From assembly GCA_030041195.1 (NCBI GenBank), contig JASHOI010000495.1, forward strand, positions 1-7,341: a stretch of DNA of 7,341 bases, given 5' to 3'. Shown piece after piece: positions 5,720 to 7,341 of the stretch (its first letter is position 1; every line of letters begins with the position of its first letter). Origin of the DNA: Streptosporangiaceae bacterium (GTDB taxonomy: Bacteria > Actinomycetota > Actinomycetes > Streptosporangiales > Streptosporangiaceae). A program made the translations under genes and the position numbers. The notes beneath the pieces are model-generated. The model saw nothing but the letters and a program-made list of their open reading frames with translations. It made no database searches and was not told the DNA's origin.

Positions 5720-5772
5720 CACCGGGCCTAGAAGGCCGGTGGTCCGCCGTCACCGCGCTAATCCGTTAGCGC
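5720..5772. terminator. Two hairpins between convergent DUF397 and ATPase genes
   Basis: The first is CACCGGGCCT (5720-5729) against AGGCCGGTG (5733-5741), a 9-bp stem with one bulged G and a 3-nt loop. The second is a perfect 7-bp stem, GCGCTAA (5755-5761) with TTAGCGC (5766-5772), loop TCCG; it includes the ATPase stop codon (TAA read at 5768-5766). No T-run follows either. The convergent position makes a bidirectional terminator likely. Confidence 0.5.
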
Positions 5773-6263
5773 AGCAGCGCCCAGACGACCTTCCCCGCGC
5801 CCTCGACCGGCTGCCAGCCCCACGCCTCGCTGCACGACTCCACGACCTGGAGGCCACGGCCGCTCTCCGCGCTGGCGCTCGCCACGATCAGGACCGGGCC
5901 GGCGGGTTCCGGATCCGCCACCATGCACATGAGATAAGAATCGCGGCGTAGTAAGGTCAGCCCAATCGGATGCTCTTCAGCCAGCCACGTAGACGAGAGC
6001 AAACCATGCCGGAGCGAGTTGGTCACGAGTTCGCAAACCACAAGCTCCGCCACATCTACCTGGGCAGCCATCCCCCAGTCTTCGAGTGTGATCTTGGTGA
6101 AGTCTCTGGCCCGCCGTGCCGATTCTGGGGCTGCCGGCAGGCCGCAGGTCGCTGCCGGCAGGGTCTGCCCGCCGACGGCGAGGGCCTCAAGGCCCAGCGG
6201 CAGGCGCGCAGGAAAGAACGTTCCCGGGTAACCGCTCGCGGTCAGGAGCCGGTCGTGGCTCAC
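5766..6263 (-). CDS. RsbW/SpoIIAB-like ATP-binding (HATPase_c) regulatory protein
   Basis: A GHKL-type ATPase of the anti-sigma-factor/serine kinase class widespread in actinomycetes. With the GTG start at 6263 it has 165 aa. The N-box ELVTNSLRHG (78-87, N82 the expected Mg-ATP residue), the D117-P-x-P segment (VADPEPAGPV) and the G2-type SGRGLQVVE (134-142) are all present, followed by the usual WGW near the end. The GTG is chosen because GGAGG (6276-6272) sits 8 nt upstream and the protein then begins VSHDRLLTASG; an ATG at 6365 would add 34 residues with little family character and has no Shine-Dalgarno. It contains a TTA codon (L104, 5954-5952) followed by a rare CTA. Such proteins bind or phosphorylate regulatory partners; its target here may be the adjacent DUF397/XRE pair, which is inferred from context. 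Confidence 0.85.
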   Translation of the reverse strand: MSHDRLLTASGYPGTFFPARLPLGLEALAVGGQTLPAATCGLPAAPESARRARDFTKITLEDWGMAAQVDVAELVVCELVTNSLRHGLLSSTWLAEEHPIGLTLLRRDSYLMCMVADPEPAGPVLIVASASAESGRGLQVVESCSEAWGWQPVEGAGKVVWALLR

Positions 6264-6370
6264 GCTGGCGTCCTCCGTCCTGACTCCGGCGACCGCCTGG
6301 CCATCCGTTCGATTCGGTGCTACAAGAGGCCGCATCTCGCGCGTCCGGGCTGCAAACGTTATCATCCACT

Positions 6371-6431
6371 ATGTAACGTGCAGGCGCAAGACCTGATGCA
6401 CGTGCAGACGGCATTGCCATCAGCATATGCA
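6371..6431. promoter_or_regulatory. Divergent ATPase/XRE promoter region with TGCACGTGCA palindrome
   Basis: The region between the ATPase (-) and XRE (+) starts contains TGCA four times (6379, 6397, 6403, 6428), including the perfect palindrome TGCACGTGCA at 6397-6406, identical to the one at 5399-5408, and GCATATGC at 6423-6430. On the minus strand TACATA (6375-6370) could be a -10 for the ATPase, placing the palindrome near its -35. No convincing promoter hexamers were assigned for XRE. Beyond these motifs, 6264-6499 shows no gene if the ATPase starts at 6263. Confidence 0.5.
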
Positions 6432-6499
6432 GAGGGCCGCGTCCGCAAGCGTCGAGTGCTGAATTTTCCCGACCAGATCCATCGTCCGGGGGGACCGAC

Positions 6500-7341
6500 G
6501 TGATCTCGATTGAGCCGGGCAGCGGCCCCACGGTACGGCGCATCCTGCTAGGCACTCAGCTCCGCAGGCTGCGCGAGTCCAGGGGAATCACGCGCGAGGA
6601 CGCGGGCTACCACATCCGGGCGTCGGAATCCAAGATCAGCCGGATGGAGCTCGGCCGGGTCGGCTTCAAGGAGCGGGACATCGCCGACCTGCTCACCCTT
6701 TACGGCGTGGACGACCCCGCCGAGCGTGACGCGCTTGTCGCCGTGGCGCGCGAGGCCAACGCGCCCGGCTGGTGGCACCAGTACGCCGACGTTTTACCAG
6801 ACTGGTACCAGACCTACGTGGGCCTCGAAGAGGCCGCTTCCGTGCTGCGCGTCTACGAGGTGCAGTTCGTTCCGGGCCTGCTGCAGACGGCCAGCTACGC
6901 CAGGGCTGTGATCACCCGGGGCAAGCCGGGCGCGCCGGAAGAGGAGATCGAGCGCCGGGTCAGCATGCGCATCACCAGGCAGGAACTGCTCACCAAGCAC
7001 AGCGGCCCCCGGCTGTGGGCGATCGTGGACGAGGCCGCGCTGCGGCGTCCCGTGGGCAGCCCCGCGGTGTTCAGGGAGCAGCTTGAGCACCTGATCGAGG
7101 TCACCCAGGACGCCCGGATAACGCTCCAGATCACGCCGTTCCGGGCCGGCGGGCCGATCGCCGAGGCCGGCGCGTTCACGATCATGCGCTTTCCCGACGA
7201 GGACCTGCCGGACGTGGTCTACCTCGAGCAGCTCACCAGCGCCCTCTACCTCGACAAGCGCGAAGACGTTGAACGGTACAGCGAGGTCATGGAGCGGCTC
7301 AGCGTCGAGAGCGAGCCGCCGGAACGCACCGCGGACATTCT
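6500..7341 (+). CDS. XRE-family transcriptional regulator with DUF5753 domain (WhiJ-like), 3' end outside window
   Basis: GTG at 6500 follows GGGGGGA (6488-6494) by 5 nt and is the likely start. 280 codons are visible without a stop, near the usual full length of about 280-290 aa. Residues about 15-70 form a helix-turn-helix of the XRE type (LGTQLRRLRESRGITREDAG, then ASESKISRMELG as the recognition region). From about 102 onward the DUF5753 domain is clear: WYQTYVGLEEAASVLRVYE, FVPGLLQTASYARAVI, RQELLTKHSGPRLWAIVDEA and VVYLEQL. These regulators are partners of DUF397 proteins and RsbW-like ATPases and control differentiation or secondary metabolism in several actinomycetes. A TTA codon at 6794-6796 (L99) may make its translation depend on the rare leucyl-tRNA UUA (bldA type). 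It may bind the TGCACGTGCA palindromes and so regulate itself and DUF397 (inference). Confidence 0.9.
   Translation, partial: MISIEPGSGPTVRRILLGTQLRRLRESRGITREDAGYHIRASESKISRMELGRVGFKERDIADLLTLYGVDDPAERDALVAVAREANAPGWWHQYADVLPDWYQTYVGLEEAASVLRVYEVQFVPGLLQTASYARAVITRGKPGAPEEEIERRVSMRITRQELLTKHSGPRLWAIVDEAALRRPVGSPAVFREQLEHLIEVTQDARITLQITPFRAGGPIAEAGAFTIMRFPDEDLPDVVYLEQLTSALYLDKREDVERYSEVMERLSVESEPPERTADI

Noticed and set aside
5970..6503. 177-codon plus-strand open frame across the ATPase gene and XRE leader
   Set aside because: It is antisense to the clear ATPase domain, its sequence has no family character, and its end overlaps the XRE start.

Overview
The window comes from a very GC-rich actinomycete. 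The base composition, the strong third-position G/C bias, GTG starts and the XRE/DUF5753 - RsbW-like ATPase - DUF397 regulatory set near the right end (a hallmark of Streptomyces-like and related filamentous actinobacteria) all point that way. I cannot name the genus. No rRNA, tRNA, CRISPR array, transposase or phage gene is visible.

Left block (1-959, + strand): the 3' part of a lutC/LUD-domain gene for lactate utilisation. Its reading frame has apparently lost the normal stop near 546 and runs on to 945 over a different, credible gene at 660-959, a conserved-looking 99-aa protein of unknown function. Positions 960-1106 are a convergent intergenic stretch with small hairpins.

Middle block (1107-3228, - strand, read right to left): a 311-aa protein with an AbiEi-like winged helix and a DUF559-like nuclease fold; 17 nt downstream, a six-helix CtaG-family (cytochrome c oxidase assembly) membrane protein that lacks the family's usual histidines; a strong hairpin; then a single-helix 64-aa membrane protein with its own Shine-Dalgarno. 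The last two suggest a respiratory or copper-related membrane function.

Positions 3229-3560 carry no convincing gene. They hold a short AT-richer divergent promoter region with 7-bp direct repeats two helical turns apart, then about 170 bp of degenerate, G-tract-rich repeats with several G-quadruplex motifs. These lead into a + strand two-gene operon: an ArsB/NhaD-superfamily permease, probably started from a non-ATG codon, and a universal stress protein with a degenerate nucleotide-binding motif and a proline-rich tail.

Right block (5360-7341): DUF397 protein (+), RsbW-like ATPase (-) and XRE/DUF5753 regulator (+, cut by the window end). These families are known to function together as developmental or antibiotic-production switches. 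Two features tie this copy together: the same 10-bp palindrome TGCACGTGCA occurs upstream of DUF397 and in the divergent ATPase/XRE promoter region, within clusters of TGCA motifs; and the XRE and ATPase genes each contain a rare TTA leucine codon. The most interesting material is this putative autoregulatory circuit, followed by the G-rich repeat leader and the lutC run-through.
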